Assembly (NCBI RefSeq): GCF_016758255.1
Contig: NZ_QYAD01000002.1
Coordinates: 186,001 to 250,000 of the forward strand
Length of the DNA stretch: 64,000 nucleotides
Direction: 5' to 3'
From: Leucobacter chromiireducens subsp. chromiireducens
GTDB taxonomy: Bacteria > Actinomycetota > Actinomycetes > Actinomycetales > Microbacteriaceae
Below, one piece after another: positions 41,349 through 49,991 of the stretch; the first letter of the stretch is position 1; every line of letters starts with the position of its first letter. The position numbers and the translations under genes were made by a program. The notes beneath the pieces are model-generated. The model made no database searches and was not told the origin of the DNA. It was given only the letters and a program-made list of their open reading frames with translations.

Positions 41349-42448
41349 GCGGTTCCCTCCGTGCCAGCGGAGTGCGTGCCTGCGGGGCGCGTTCCTGCGG
41401 AGTGGGTGCGTGCGGTGCTCTCGCCTGCGGCGGTGCCCGGGACGCGGACGGCACGCAGCCGCGGATCGACGAGCGGTTCGAGGAGCTCGGTGACGAGCAT
41501 CACGGCGACGTACAGCAGCGCGATGACGGTCACCCCGCCGATCACCACGGGGACATCGCGCACCATGGTCGCCTCGAGCAGCATGCGGCCGAGGCCGGGT
41601 CGCGCGAACAGCGCCTCGACCACCACGGCGCCGCTCAGCAGCGAGCCGTAGGCCCAGCCCGACAGAGCGAGCGCGGGGAGTGCGGCGTGCCGCAGCGTGT
41701 GGCTGACGAGCACGCGCGTCTCGGAGGCGCCGCGAGCGCGCGCAGTTGTGGCGAAAGGGGCGAGGTCGGCCTCCTCGAGTGAGCCGTGCATCACGTGCGC
41801 GAGGTAGCCGGCAATGGGGACAGCGAGCGTCACAACGGGCAGCACGAGACCTGCGGGGGAGGCGCCCGTGCTCGTTGCCGGGAAGAGGCCGAGCCCACTC
41901 GCGAACACGAGGATGAGCACAGCCCCGAGGAAGAAGTGCGGGGTCACCGAGACGATCGTCTCGATGCCCGAGAGCGCGGCGCGCACGGCTCGCCCGATCC
42001 GCCCCCGCTGTGTCGCTGCGAGGAGCGCACCGCCGAGTGCGAGCAGCCACGCGAGGATGAGCGCGAGGGAGGCGAGCAGCACGGTCGGGGGGACGTTCGC
42101 GGCGAGGAGCTCGCTGACGGGCTGCTTCCGCGCGTAGGAGTCGCCGAACTGCAGCGTGACGGTGCGCCACAGCTGCGACAGGTATTGCACGATGAGGGGC
42201 TGGTCGAGGCCATAGTCGGAGCGGGCGCGTGCCACCGCATCGGCGCTCGCTTGGGATCCGGGGCCGCCAAGAATCGCCTCGAGCGGATCCCCGGTGGCGC
42301 GCACGGCGACGAACACGATCGTCGCGGTGACGAGCACTACGAGGATCGCCGCGCCAAGGCGTCGCAGCACCGCGCGGGCGACTCGTGCCGCCCGCGCGGT
42401 GGGTGCGGGCCCGCCGGCCCGTGTGGGCCGCGTGCCCCCATCGATCAT
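41345..42448 (-). CDS. Peptide/nickel-type ABC permease (DppB-like), system 3
   Basis: 367 residues. Six membrane segments, DppB pattern (DYGLDQPLIVQYLSQLWRTV; EAA loop TTARARGASETRVLVSHTLR). The last 35 residues are an unusual low-complexity tail of Ala, Gly, Thr, His and Ser in near-repeats (THSAGTRPAGTHSAGTEGT), absent from ordinary DppB proteins. The gene starts two bases after the binding-protein stop. Confidence 0.9.
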   Translation of the reverse strand: MIDGGTRPTRAGGPAPTARAARVARAVLRRLGAAILVVLVTATIVFVAVRATGDPLEAILGGPGSQASADAVARARSDYGLDQPLIVQYLSQLWRTVTLQFGDSYARKQPVSELLAANVPPTVLLASLALILAWLLALGGALLAATQRGRIGRAVRAALSGIETIVSVTPHFFLGAVLILVFASGLGLFPATSTGASPAGLVLPVVTLAVPIAGYLAHVMHGSLEEADLAPFATTARARGASETRVLVSHTLRHAALPALALSGWAYGSLLSGAVVVEALFARPGLGRMLLEATMVRDVPVVIGGVTVIALLYVAVMLVTELLEPLVDPRLRAVRVPGTAAGESTARTHSAGTRPAGTHSAGTEGTA

Positions 42449-42450
42449 GT

Positions 42451-44118
42451 TTACTCCGTGAGCTGCGCGTTCACGAAGGTGGGTGTTGCCACGGTGCCGA
42501 GCGTGGTCACGCCCGTCACACCCTTCGTGAGGAAGTGGTTCTGCTGATCATAGAGCGGCAGCACGGTGTAGCTCGCGAGGATGCGCTGCTGCGCGTCGGC
42601 GTAGAGCTTCTCCCGCGCCTCGGCATTGAGCGTGTCCGAGGCCTCGTCGAGGATCGCGTCGAGCTTCGCGTCAGCCAGCTGCGCGTGGTTCGCGAAGTAG
42701 CCGGACGGGGCGGGCACGATGCCGTCCGAGTGGAAGAGGATCCGCAGCACGTCGGGCCCCACCTTCGTGTAGGGGGCGCTCACTGCTTCGTACTCGTTCG
42801 CGCCCAGCGCACCGTACCAGGTGCTGAGGTCGACGGGCTCGAGCTGCACGTCGAAGCCGATCTTGCCGGTGTTCGCCTGAATCTGCTCGAACAGCGACTG
42901 CTCGGCCGCGGTCGACTGGTTCGTGCTCACGGGGAAGCGAACAGTGAGACGCTTGCCATCCTTTACACGAACGCCGTCCGCGTCGGTCTGCGTCCAGCCT
43001 GCCTCGTCGAGCAGCTTCGCGGCCTGCGCCGCGTCGGTCGTGAACAGATCGGGATCGCTCGCGCCCGCCGGCTCCGTGCTCGCGAGGGGTGAGTACGAGC
43101 GCTCGGCGGTGCCGCGCGTCAGCGACTCGATGCCGGGGTTCGGGTCGGCGGCGCGGATGAACGCCTCGCGCACGCGGATATCGTCGAAGGGCGTCTGCGC
43201 CGAGTTCAGTTCGATGCGGTTCGATGCGCCGGGACGGGGCGCATTGATGTGCGCGATGCCCGCGTCCTTCGCCGCGACGATGTCGCCGGGCAGCGGGTTG
43301 TCGATCACCTGCACCTCGCCGGATGCGAGCGCGGCGTAGCGGGTTGCCGCGTCGGGGATGAAGCGCCACTCGATGCTCTCGAGGTGCGCCGCGCCATCGT
43401 GGTCGGCCTCGGGGCCGGGGGTGGCGTAGTCTTCGTTGCGCACGAGCGTGACCGACTGCTGCGGCGCCCAGCCCTGCACCACAAAGGGCCCGGTGCCGAT
43501 CGGGGACTTGCAGTTCTCCTCCATGCCGCGGGCGATTCCGGCGGGCGACTGGATCGCGGTCCACTGCTGGCTGAGCGACTCGAGCAGCGCCGAGTCGGGC
43601 GCCGAGAGGTGGAAGCGCGCGTGCGTGGCATCGACGGCTTCGACGCTCTTCACCTTCTCGACCGCGAGGTAGCCCGTTGACGACTGGGTCTCGGGATCCT
43701 GCAGATGCTCGATGTTCGCCTGGACTGCTGCGGCGTCGAGCGGTGTGCCATCGGTGAAGGTGACGCCCTCGCGCAGGGTGAAGTCCCAGGTCAGCCCGTC
43801 TTCGCTCGTGGTCCATTCGCTGGCCAGCCAGGGGGTGATTGTGCCGTCGGCGGTACGTCCGACGAGCGGCTCAAGGTACTGCGTCGAGATGAGTGCCTGC
43901 GGGTAGTTGCCGCCCACGTGCGGGTCGAGGCAGGTGGGCTCGGCGTCGCCGGTTGCGTAGACGAGCGTGCCGCCGTCCTTCGGGGTGCCGGCGCCGGGCT
44001 CTGCGCCGGGGGTGGCGCACGAGCTGAGCATGAGGGCGGCGCCCGTGGCGAGGATCGCGAGGCCGCCAAGGCCGAGTGCGCGTGGGGCGTGTGCGGCCCG
44101 CGGGGTGTGCAGTGCCAT
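42451..44118 (-). CDS. Substrate-binding lipoprotein (SBP_bac_5), system 3
   Basis: 555 residues from ATG 44118. Lipobox LMLSSC after a 33-residue signal, then GTLVYATGDAEPTCLDPHVG, SEWTTSEDGLTWDFTLREGV and IGTGPFVVQGWAPQQ. The family carries peptides, nickel complexes or opines; the early GDAEPTCLDPHV with a cysteine is unusual, but I cannot assign the ligand. Unlike systems 1 and 2 there is no hairpin between this gene and the permeases. A TetR gene is divergent. Confidence 0.9.
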   Translation of the reverse strand: MALHTPRAAHAPRALGLGGLAILATGAALMLSSCATPGAEPGAGTPKDGGTLVYATGDAEPTCLDPHVGGNYPQALISTQYLEPLVGRTADGTITPWLASEWTTSEDGLTWDFTLREGVTFTDGTPLDAAAVQANIEHLQDPETQSSTGYLAVEKVKSVEAVDATHARFHLSAPDSALLESLSQQWTAIQSPAGIARGMEENCKSPIGTGPFVVQGWAPQQSVTLVRNEDYATPGPEADHDGAAHLESIEWRFIPDAATRYAALASGEVQVIDNPLPGDIVAAKDAGIAHINAPRPGASNRIELNSAQTPFDDIRVREAFIRAADPNPGIESLTRGTAERSYSPLASTEPAGASDPDLFTTDAAQAAKLLDEAGWTQTDADGVRVKDGKRLTVRFPVSTNQSTAAEQSLFEQIQANTGKIGFDVQLEPVDLSTWYGALGANEYEAVSAPYTKVGPDVLRILFHSDGIVPAPSGYFANHAQLADAKLDAILDEASDTLNAEAREKLYADAQQRILASYTVLPLYDQQNHFLTKGVTGVTTLGTVATPTFVNAQLTE

Positions 44119-44182
44119 GGGGCAACTCCGGTTTCTGCTGATGCGGCTCCCGCGTGCGGCGCTAGTGGCGCCGGGGGAGCGT

Positions 44183-44205
44183 GTTGTTAGATCGAGTTCA
44201 ACAAC
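44183..44205. promoter_or_regulatory. Probable TetR operator between importer 3 and tetR
   Basis: GTTGTT-N11-AACAAC, a perfect inverted repeat in the divergent region, with the outer bases GTTGTTAGA and TTCAACAAC nearly matching. It suits a TetR dimer and could cover the minus-strand importer promoter. Confidence 0.6.
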
Positions 44206-44280
44206 GAGGAGTCTACCCCAGGACGCATGCCGAACGGGAGTGTGATGCGAAGCGCTGAGGGGCGCTCGTCATACCACCGC

Positions 44281-44286
44281 TAGGCT
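44281..44286 (+). promoter_or_regulatory. -10 box for leaderless tetR gene
   Basis: TAGGCT, then 6 bases, then ATG 44293. Confidence 0.5.
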
Positions 44287-44292
44287 GGGCCC

Positions 44293-44856
44293 ATGAGCAC
44301 TGCCGCGCGCGGGCGCCCCCGCGCCTCCTCCCGAGAGACGATCGCTGACGCCGCGACCGAGCTCTTCCTCGAGCAGGGCTACGAGGCCACCGCCGTGACC
44401 GAGATCACGCGCCGTGCGGGAGTGAGTCGCTCCAGCTTCTTCAACTACTTCGCGGGCAAGGCTGACATCCTGTGGTTTGTGCTCGACCAGCGCATCGCAG
44501 CGGTGCTCGAGGCGGTTGCAGATGCCACCGTGCCGGTGCCCGAAGCGCTGGCGCTGCTCGCGGCCGGCCCCGGGCCCGAAACGCTCGCTCTGGCGATCGT
44601 GGACGCGCGCACGATGAGCGTCGAGGAGGAGCTCGCTGCTGGTCGCGCCGAGCGGCAGCTCCGTCTCGGTGCCGCGCTCGCCGAGCGACTCGTTCGCGAT
44701 GGGAGCGATCCCTGGACCGCGGAGATCGCAGGCGCCGGCTACGCGGCCGCCGTACTCGGTGCGGTGTGGCGCTGGGCCGAGCGGGGCGCTGGCCGAACCC
44801 CGCTCGAGGCCCCACTCTCGGAGGCGCTCGCCGCCGCCCGCGCCCTGCTCAGCTGA
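44293..44856 (+). CDS. TetR family regulator
   Basis: 187 residues. The N-terminal helix-turn-helix is canonical (RETIADAATELFLEQGYEAT, EITRRAGVSRSSFFNYFAGK). The C-terminal domain is Ala-rich and helical without a known ligand signature. Divergent from the third peptide importer, with an inverted repeat between them; it probably controls that operon and itself. Confidence 0.9.
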   Translation: MSTAARGRPRASSRETIADAATELFLEQGYEATAVTEITRRAGVSRSSFFNYFAGKADILWFVLDQRIAAVLEAVADATVPVPEALALLAAGPGPETLALAIVDARTMSVEEELAAGRAERQLRLGAALAERLVRDGSDPWTAEIAGAGYAAAVLGAVWRWAERGAGRTPLEAPLSEALAAARALLS

Positions 44857-44880
44857 CGCAGGAGGGTGTAGCGTGTCGCG

Positions 44881-46953
44881 CTACAGTGACGCCGCCAGGC
44901 GGGTGCCCTGGTCGATGGCTCGCTTCGCGTCGAGCTCGGCCGCAATGTCTGCGCCACCAATGAGGTGCGCGGTGATGCCGCGTTGGGCGAGCTCCGCGTG
45001 GAGTGACCGCTCGGGCTCCTGTCCCGTGCAGAGCACAATCGTGTCGGCCGGGATCGTGCGCTCCGCGCCGTCCACCGCGATGCGCAAGCCCGCATCGGTG
45101 ACGCCGAGGTAGCTTGCGCCGGGCACCATCTCAACGCCGCGCCGCGCGAGCTCGCCCCGGTGTATCCAGCCGGTGGTCTTGCCAAGCCCCGCACCGAGCT
45201 TCCCTGGCTTGCGCTGCAGCATGGTCACCGTGCGTGGTCGGGGCTGCTGGGCTGTTGGCGCGGCCGTCATGTTGCCCCGTGCCGCGCGCTCGCGCGGCGC
45301 AGGGTCGATCCCGCCCGGTGCCGTCGACTCGCGGTCGATGCCCCAGTGCGCGAGGAAACCCGCAACGTCCGAGGGGTCATCGTCACCCCCGTGCGTGAGA
45401 AACTCGGCGACGTCGAAGCCGATCCCGCCCGCGCCGAGGATGGCCACGCGGTCGCCCACCGGCACGCGATCCCGCAGCACATCGAGATAGGTGACCACGC
45501 GCGGGTCGGCGAGGCCCGGAATGTCCGGGGTGCGGGGGAGCACCCCCGTCGCGAGCACCACCTCATCGAAGCCCGCGGCGGCGAGCATCTCGGCCGTCGC
45601 GGGGGAGCCAAGTTTGAGTCGCACGCCAGTCTCCGCGATGCGCACGGTGAAGTAGCGCAGCGTCTCGCGGAACTCGCTCTTGCCGGGCACCTGCAGTGCG
45701 ACGTTGAGCTGCCCGCCAATGCGTTCGGCGGCGTCGAAGAGCGTGACGTCGTGCCCACGTTCCGCCGCAGTCGTCGCGCACGCGAGCCCGGCCGGCCCCG
45801 AGCCGACTACCGCGATCCTGCGCCGCCCCGGGGCGCGTGTGATCCGCAGCACGGTCTCCGCGCCGGCGCGCGGATTGACTAGGCAGCTCGCGAGCTTGCC
45901 CGAGAACGTGTGATCGAGGCACGCCTGGTTGCAGCCGATGCAGGTGTTGATGCGCTCGGGAGTGCCGGCGGCGGCCTTCGCGACAAACTCCGGATCCGCA
46001 AGGAATGGGCGGGCGAGCGACACGAGGTCAGCGTCCCCCTCCGCGAGAGCGCGTTCTGCCGCCTCCGGGGTGTTCACACGGTTCGTGGTGACGAGTGGAA
46101 TGCTGACCTTCCCCATGAGGCGACGTGTGACCCAGGTGAACGCGCCCCGCGGCACCGAACTTGCGATCGTGGGCACGCGTGCCTCGTGCCAGCCGATGCC
46201 CGTGTTGAGGAGGGTGGCGCCAGCAGCTTCTGCGCGTCGCGCGAGTTCAGCGACCTCCTCGGGCGTTGAACCGCCGGGAACCAAATCGAGCATGGAAAGC
46301 CGGTAGACGATGATGAAGTCTGTGCCGAGCTCCTCGCGGGTCTGTCGAATGATCTCGAGGGGGAGGCGGACCCGGTTGTCGAAGGAGCCACCCCAGGCGT
46401 CGGTGCGCTGGTTGGTGCGCTCCGCGATGAACTGGTTGATGAGATAGCCCTCGGACCCCATGATTTCGACGCCGTCGTACCCGGCCTCCTGCGCGAGGCG
46501 AGCGGTGCGCACAAAGTCTGCGATCGTGCGCTCGATCTCCGCGGCGCTGAGCTCGCGCGGCGTGATGGGGGAGATGGGCGCCTGAATGGGGCTGGGTGCG
46601 ACCGCCTCCGGATGCGCTGCGTAGCGGCCCGCGTGCAGAATCTGCAGCGCGATGCGCCCGCCCTCGTCGTGGACCGCGTCGGTGATGATGCGGTGGTGGG
46701 CGACCGCCGCCGGGCTGTCGAGCAGTGCGGCACCGGGAGTAAGTCGCCCCTCGGGGTTCGGTGAGATCCCACCCGTGATGATGAGGGCGGCTCCTCCCGC
46801 CGCCCGCTCGCGGTAGAACGCGGCGAGGCGCTCAGCCCCGCCCGGCGCTTCCTCCAGGCCGAGGTGCATCGAACCCATGATGATTCGGTTGGGAAGAGTG
46901 ACGGAGCCCAGCTCGAGCGGGCTGAACAGGTGGGGATACGTCGGCGTTGACAT
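44881..46953 (-). CDS. NADH:flavin oxidoreductase / 2,4-dienoyl-CoA reductase (FadH) family
   Basis: 690 residues, full length for the family. Residues 1-370 form the FMN barrel (FSPLELGSVTLPNRIIMGSM; VEIMGSEGYLINQFIAERTN). Four cysteines in CIGCNQACLDH and LASCLVNPR hold a 4Fe-4S cluster. The C-terminal half binds FAD and NAD(P)H (VVGSGPAGLACATTAAERG; AILGAGGIGFDVAEFLTHGG). FadH shortens unsaturated fatty acids; relatives act on trimethylamine, enoates or steroids, so the substrate is open. ATG 46953 has GAGAGGG upstream. Single gene. Confidence 0.88.
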   Translation of the reverse strand: MSTPTYPHLFSPLELGSVTLPNRIIMGSMHLGLEEAPGGAERLAAFYRERAAGGAALIITGGISPNPEGRLTPGAALLDSPAAVAHHRIITDAVHDEGGRIALQILHAGRYAAHPEAVAPSPIQAPISPITPRELSAAEIERTIADFVRTARLAQEAGYDGVEIMGSEGYLINQFIAERTNQRTDAWGGSFDNRVRLPLEIIRQTREELGTDFIIVYRLSMLDLVPGGSTPEEVAELARRAEAAGATLLNTGIGWHEARVPTIASSVPRGAFTWVTRRLMGKVSIPLVTTNRVNTPEAAERALAEGDADLVSLARPFLADPEFVAKAAAGTPERINTCIGCNQACLDHTFSGKLASCLVNPRAGAETVLRITRAPGRRRIAVVGSGPAGLACATTAAERGHDVTLFDAAERIGGQLNVALQVPGKSEFRETLRYFTVRIAETGVRLKLGSPATAEMLAAAGFDEVVLATGVLPRTPDIPGLADPRVVTYLDVLRDRVPVGDRVAILGAGGIGFDVAEFLTHGGDDDPSDVAGFLAHWGIDRESTAPGGIDPAPRERAARGNMTAAPTAQQPRPRTVTMLQRKPGKLGAGLGKTTGWIHRGELARRGVEMVPGASYLGVTDAGLRIAVDGAERTIPADTIVLCTGQEPERSLHAELAQRGITAHLIGGADIAAELDAKRAIDQGTRLAASL

Positions 46954-47054
46954 GCGGCCCTCTCTGGTGTGCGCGGTGCTTCCGAATGTATCGACGTGCT
47001 CGGTGCGCTGTCGAACGAGCTGTGGTCTTTCTACAAGAACCCCGCGGGCACACG

Positions 47055-47083
47055 AAAGGAGGCGGAGCCGAAGCCCCGCCTCC
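47055..47083 (-). terminator. Terminator of the cold shock gene
   Basis: On the minus strand, an 11-bp stem (GGAGGCGGGGC and GCTCCGCCTCC, one G-T pair) closed by a UUCG tetraloop, followed by TTT. Confidence 0.85.
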
Positions 47084-47142
47084 CTGGCGTTCACCGCCGA
47101 AGCGATGGGTGCGACGCGTATGCGTCGCGCAATGTCCGATCC

Positions 47143-47346
47143 TTAGATGGCGCGGATGTTGCTTGCCTGCAGGCCCTTGGGGCCCTGCTCGATGTCGAAC
47201 TCGACGCGCTGCTCTTCGAACAGGTCGCGACGGCCGTTGCCCTGGATCGCGCTGAAGTGAGCGAAGACGTCGGACGCGCCGTCATCGGGCGTGATGAAGC
47301 CGAAGCCCTTTTCGGAGTTGAACCATTTCACGGTGCCGGTGGCCAT
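47143..47346 (-). CDS. cspA: Cold shock protein (CspA family)
   Basis: 67 residues, one OB-fold domain. Both RNA-binding motifs are intact: RNP1 KGFGFITPD and RNP2 DVFAHFSAI. It binds single-stranded RNA and DNA and melts structure at low temperature or in fast growth. AAAGGAAA precedes ATG 47346, and the message has a leader of about 145 bases with hairpins. Confidence 0.96.
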   Translation of the reverse strand: MATGTVKWFNSEKGFGFITPDDGASDVFAHFSAIQGNGRRDLFEEQRVEFDIEQGPKGLQASNIRAI

Positions 47347-47503
47347 ACTGTATTTCCTTTGTGTTGCTGGCCGCGAGAAGCGGCCGGGGTGCCACGGCGA
47401 CGGCGCCGACGTGGAGACTGGTAGCTGTGCCGCATGTTTGCGACGGACAAAACTTGCTGGTGAATCCCAACGTTCGGCATTACTGGTCTTGCGGCTGAGC
47501 ATA
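47347..47503 (-). promoter_or_regulatory. cspA promoter and long structured leader
   Basis: Minus-strand TATGCT (47498-47503) with a weak -35 (CTGCAA) 18 bp upstream gives a leader of about 145 bases. It contains a stem GGCCGC-GAGAA-GCGGCC (47369-47385) not far from the ribosome site. Long leaders that refold with temperature are common in cspA genes; that behaviour is inferred here. Confidence 0.55.
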
Positions 47504-47650
47504 TCTCACCTCAGAGCGCTGTTGCAGAATCGTGACAATGTCGTGTCTTTTTTCTGAGTTCCCTGAGTTCTCGCCGATCTCTCGACACTCCCGGGGGAGT
47601 GGATCGTGGGCGACGGGGCAGCTTTTCGGTCGCCGCGAGTGCGCGGAGAT

Positions 47651-47678
47651 TTGACGGGCTCAAAAATTGCCGTACGCT
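47651..47678 (+). promoter_or_regulatory. Promoter of the nrtR-nad operon
   Basis: TTGACG (47651-47656), 16 bp, TACGCT (47673-47678). The RNA start would fall at about 47685, inside the palindrome that follows. Confidence 0.65.
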
Positions 47679-47683
47679 GAGTA

Positions 47684-47700
47684 AAAGTCACTGTGACTTT
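47684..47700 (+). promoter_or_regulatory. Probable NrtR operator
   Basis: AAAGTCAC-T-GTGACTTT is a perfect 8-1-8 palindrome over the predicted transcription start of the NAD operon, the place expected for a repressor. Confidence 0.72.
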
Positions 47701-47745
47701 AACTCCCGCATGAGAGTGCGAATACTTCGAGCAGACGGGGCAGCC

Positions 47746-48657
47746 ATGCCGTACGGGAACGCGAGCGTGAGCGAGCGACGCACCTTGCCGCCTGCTGTGG
47801 CGGTGTCTGTGGTGGCATTCGCGCTGCACCCGCCGCATGATGCGGAGCGCGACGAGACTGCGCTGTCAGCTCACCCGGGCACCGCGATCTGGGTGCCCCT
47901 GGTGCGGCGCACCCGCGCCCCGTTCCTCGGGCAGTGGGCGCTCCCCGGAGGGCCGACGGAGTGGGACGAGACACTCGCGGATACCGCGCTGCGCACGCTC
48001 CGCGCAGCGGCTCGGCGCGACCCCGGCTCGCTCGAGCAGCTCTACTCGTTCGGGAGTGTCGAACGCTCCGCGGAGGCGCAGCGCCTCGTGACGATCGCGT
48101 ACTGGGCGCTCTACGGCGAACGCGAACTCGCCGCCCCGGCGCTCGACCTCGGTGAGGCCGAAACGGATGACGGGGATCACGGCCCTGATCCCGATCTCGA
48201 TCCCACACCGCGTCGGTGGGACGATCCCGCGCCCGCAGCGCAGCCCACTCAGCGCCCGCCCGCCGCGTCGCGTGAGGGGGAGAGCGGTAACGTGCGCTGG
48301 TTCTCGGCGGACGCGCTGCCCACGCTTGCCTTCGACCACGCGGAGATCGTCGCGCACGCGCTGGCCCGCCTCCGAGCCCGCACCGAGTACGCCGCCGTTG
48401 CGCACCGCTTCCTGGGTGCCGAGTTCACGCTGAGTCAGCTCCGCACCGTGACCGAGGCGGTGCGCGGTGAGGCCGTCGATCCCGCGAACTTCCGCCGGCA
48501 GGCACTCGCGCGCGGTGGCCTTGTAGACACCGGCCGCCTCGCGACGGGCGGCGCCCACCGACCCGCCCGGCTCTACCGCTTCAGCGAGGCCGACGAATCC
48601 TCGGCCGCCTCGGCCGCCCCACTCTTTTCACCCTCTCAGACAAGGAGCGCCTCATGA
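47746..48657 (+). CDS. nrtR: NrtR-type regulator of NAD synthesis (Nudix plus winged helix)
   Basis: 303 residues from ATG 47746; ATG 47710 is possible. Residues 15-175 are a Nudix domain (PFLGQWALPGGPTEWDETLA), but the catalytic REUxEE part of the Nudix box reads LRTLRAAARRD, so it should bind rather than cleave its nucleotide. Residues 185-285 are the NrtR winged helix (LGAEFTLSQLRTVTEAVRGE, DPANFRRQALARGGLVDTG). A disordered insert of about 45 residues rich in Asp, Pro and Gln interrupts the Nudix domain. NrtR proteins repress NAD genes and release DNA on binding ADP-ribose. It heads the nadABC operon and overlaps nadA by four bases. Confidence 0.87.
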   Translation: MPYGNASVSERRTLPPAVAVSVVAFALHPPHDAERDETALSAHPGTAIWVPLVRRTRAPFLGQWALPGGPTEWDETLADTALRTLRAAARRDPGSLEQLYSFGSVERSAEAQRLVTIAYWALYGERELAAPALDLGEAETDDGDHGPDPDLDPTPRRWDDPAPAAQPTQRPPAASREGESGNVRWFSADALPTLAFDHAEIVAHALARLRARTEYAAVAHRFLGAEFTLSQLRTVTEAVRGEAVDPANFRRQALARGGLVDTGRLATGGAHRPARLYRFSEADESSAASAAPLFSPSQTRSAS

Positions 48658-49991
48658 CGAGCGTGCACGAACTCATCCGCGACGCCGCAGAACGTGAAGC
48701 CGCGGCCACCACGCGGGGAATAGGGCGACCGAGCGCCGCGCCGCACCGCCGCCCGATCGCGCTGCGGGCAACCGGCGCCTCGAGCTGCGACACGGGCCTC
48801 GTGCGCGATCCGTGGGCGATCGATCAGGATCCGGGATACGGGCCCGGAGCGTCGGCCGACGACGAGATTCCCGGCGCCGCGCCGCGCCAGGGACCGCTGC
48901 CCGCAAAGTACACGGACGCGAGCGACGAAGAGCTCACGGAGTGGATCCGAGCGGCGAAGGAAGCGTTGGGGGAGCGCGTGCGCATCCTTGGCCACTTCTA
49001 CCAGCGCGATGAGATCGTCGAGCACGCAGACTTCGTCGGCGACTCGTTCATGCTCGCGCAGGCGGCGAAGGAGCACCCCGAGGCGGAGGCATTCGTATTC
49101 TGCGGGGTCCACTTCATGGCCGAGACCGCGGATATCCTCTCCGGGCCCGAACAGGCCGTGATCCTGCCGAACCTTGCCGCGGGTTGCTCGATGGCCGATA
49201 TGGCGACGATCGAGCAGGTGGAGGATTGCTGGCGCGAGCTCACCGCATCGCTCGGTCCCGCCGAGTCCGGCGACCTGCAGCCCGTCATTCCGGTCACGTA
49301 CATGAATTCTTCGGCCGCGATTAAGGCATTCTGCGGGCGCAACGGCGGAATCGTGTGTACCTCATCGAACGCGCGCACCGTGCTCGAATGGGCGTTTGCC
49401 CGTGGCCAGCGCGTGGTGTTCTTCCCTGACCAGCACCTCGGCCGCAACACCGCGAAGGCCATGGGCATCCCGGAGAGCGAGATGCCGCTCTGGCGACCCC
49501 ACCTCGCACTCGGGGGGAACACCGAGGAGCAGCTGCGCGACGCGAAGGTGATCCTGTGGAACGGTTTCTGCTCGGTGCACAAGCGCTTCACGGTCGGACA
49601 GATCGAGCAGGCACGCGCCGAATTCCCCGGCGTGCGAGTGCTCGTGCACCCTGAGTGTCCGGCTGCCGTGGTTGAGGCGGCCGATGGCGCCGGTTCCACC
49701 GAGTACATCCGCAAGGAGATTGAGGCGGCTGCGCCCGGCAGCGTGATCGCGGTGGGCACCGAGATTAATCTCGTCAACCGGCTGCAGGAGCAGCGGCCCG
49801 ACCTCACGATCTTCTGCCTCGATCCGGTCGTGTGCCCGTGCTCCACCATGTACCGCATTCACCCCGCGTACCTGGCCTGGACGCTGGAGTCGCTCCTTGC
49901 CGGCGAGACGCCGAACCGCATCACCGTCTCCGAGGCCGTTGCCGACGACTCGCGGGTGGCGCTTGAGCGGATGCTCGCGGCCCGGCCATGA
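48654..49991 (+). CDS. nadA: Quinolinate synthase NadA
   Basis: 445 residues. It condenses iminoaspartate with dihydroxyacetone phosphate to quinolinate. The three cluster cysteines are in NLAAGCSMAD, ILWNGFCSVH and PVVCPCSTMYR; LGHFYQRDEI and FFPDQHLGRNTA are substrate-site motifs. The first 80 residues are a less conserved actinobacterial extension. ATG 48654 overlaps the nrtR stop. The 4Fe-4S cluster explains the cysteine desulfurase gene at the operon's end. Confidence 0.97.
   Translation: MTSVHELIRDAAEREAAATTRGIGRPSAAPHRRPIALRATGASSCDTGLVRDPWAIDQDPGYGPGASADDEIPGAAPRQGPLPAKYTDASDEELTEWIRAAKEALGERVRILGHFYQRDEIVEHADFVGDSFMLAQAAKEHPEAEAFVFCGVHFMAETADILSGPEQAVILPNLAAGCSMADMATIEQVEDCWRELTASLGPAESGDLQPVIPVTYMNSSAAIKAFCGRNGGIVCTSSNARTVLEWAFARGQRVVFFPDQHLGRNTAKAMGIPESEMPLWRPHLALGGNTEEQLRDAKVILWNGFCSVHKRFTVGQIEQARAEFPGVRVLVHPECPAAVVEAADGAGSTEYIRKEIEAAAPGSVIAVGTEINLVNRLQEQRPDLTIFCLDPVVCPCSTMYRIHPAYLAWTLESLLAGETPNRITVSEAVADDSRVALERMLAARP

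Noticed and set aside
47143-47502. In-frame extension of the cold shock protein upstream of ATG 47346
   Set aside because: The conserved protein starts at 47346, where a good ribosome site lies; the extension is the untranslated leader.
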